From positions 1 through 5,486 of the forward strand of contig JAADEK010000014.1 of assembly GCA_013153455.1 (NCBI GenBank): a stretch of DNA of 5,486 nt, in the 5' to 3' direction. Position 1 is the stretch's first letter. Each line of letters starts with the position of its first letter. Origin of the DNA: Aquificota bacterium. GTDB lineage: Bacteria; Aquificota; Aquificia; Aquificales; Aquificaceae. Positions 5,445 through 5,486 of the stretch are shown in pieces. Under the pieces are notes generated by a model that saw nothing but the letters and a program-made list of their open reading frames with translations, was not told the origin of the DNA and did not search any database. A program made the position numbers and the translations under genes.

Positions 5445-5486
5445 TTAGTAATTTATAAGCTCATATACACCTTTCCTTATGTTTTC
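5445..5486 (-). CDS. Possible C-terminal end of an upstream minus-strand gene
   Basis: One minus frame is open from the window edge for 13 codons (ENIRKGVYELINY) and ends at TAA 5445-5447, 17 bp before pyrE. The composition resembles the neighbouring proteins and includes ATA codons, but so short a frame could be chance in AT-rich spacer DNA. If real, pyrE is the second gene of an operon. Confidence 0.25.
   Translation of the reverse strand, partial: ENIRKGVYELINY

Overview
The window looks like chromosomal DNA from a thermophilic, Gram-negative-type bacterium. By eye it is roughly half GC. Its genes favour ATA for Ile and AGG for Arg and encode Lys/Glu/Arg-rich proteins, and an outer-membrane channel protein implies two membranes. 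An Aquificota-like organism is my best guess, from codon style and the flavour of the RND proteins; this is inference and was not checked against any database.

Left half (1-3118, all minus strand): a tripartite heavy-metal-type RND efflux operon in the order outer-membrane channel (1952-3118), periplasmic adaptor (906-1955), inner-membrane RND pump (1-890, cut by the window edge). The first two genes overlap by 4 bp (ATGA) and the third follows after 15 bp. Together they would make a proton-driven pump spanning both membranes. The metal cannot be assigned because the diagnostic transmembrane part of the pump lies outside the window.

Middle (3119-3525): upstream of the operon on the same strand is a small exported, Cys/His-containing protein gene starting at 3471. 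Its reading frame runs straight through a strong minus-strand intrinsic terminator (3201-3232). A -1 shift at an A6 run, or removal of one copy of an 11-bp near-tandem duplication, gives a frame that ends 12 nt before that terminator. This is the most unusual part of the window: a broken gene, a programmed frameshift, or an attenuator ahead of the efflux operon. Overlapping divergent -10 boxes at 3484-3490 can serve this gene leftwards and hfq rightwards.

Right half: hfq (3526-3741) and hflX (3783-4904) lie on the plus strand in the neighbour order known from many bacteria, here without miaA directly upstream. The Hfq is very short, has no C-terminal tail and has lost most of the rim arginines. 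pyrE (4879-5427, minus) converges on hflX with a 26-bp overlap of coding ends. A 13-codon open frame at the right edge may be the tail of another minus-strand gene just upstream of pyrE. No tRNA, rRNA, CRISPR array or insertion sequence was seen, and no gene-free stretch exceeds 300 bases.
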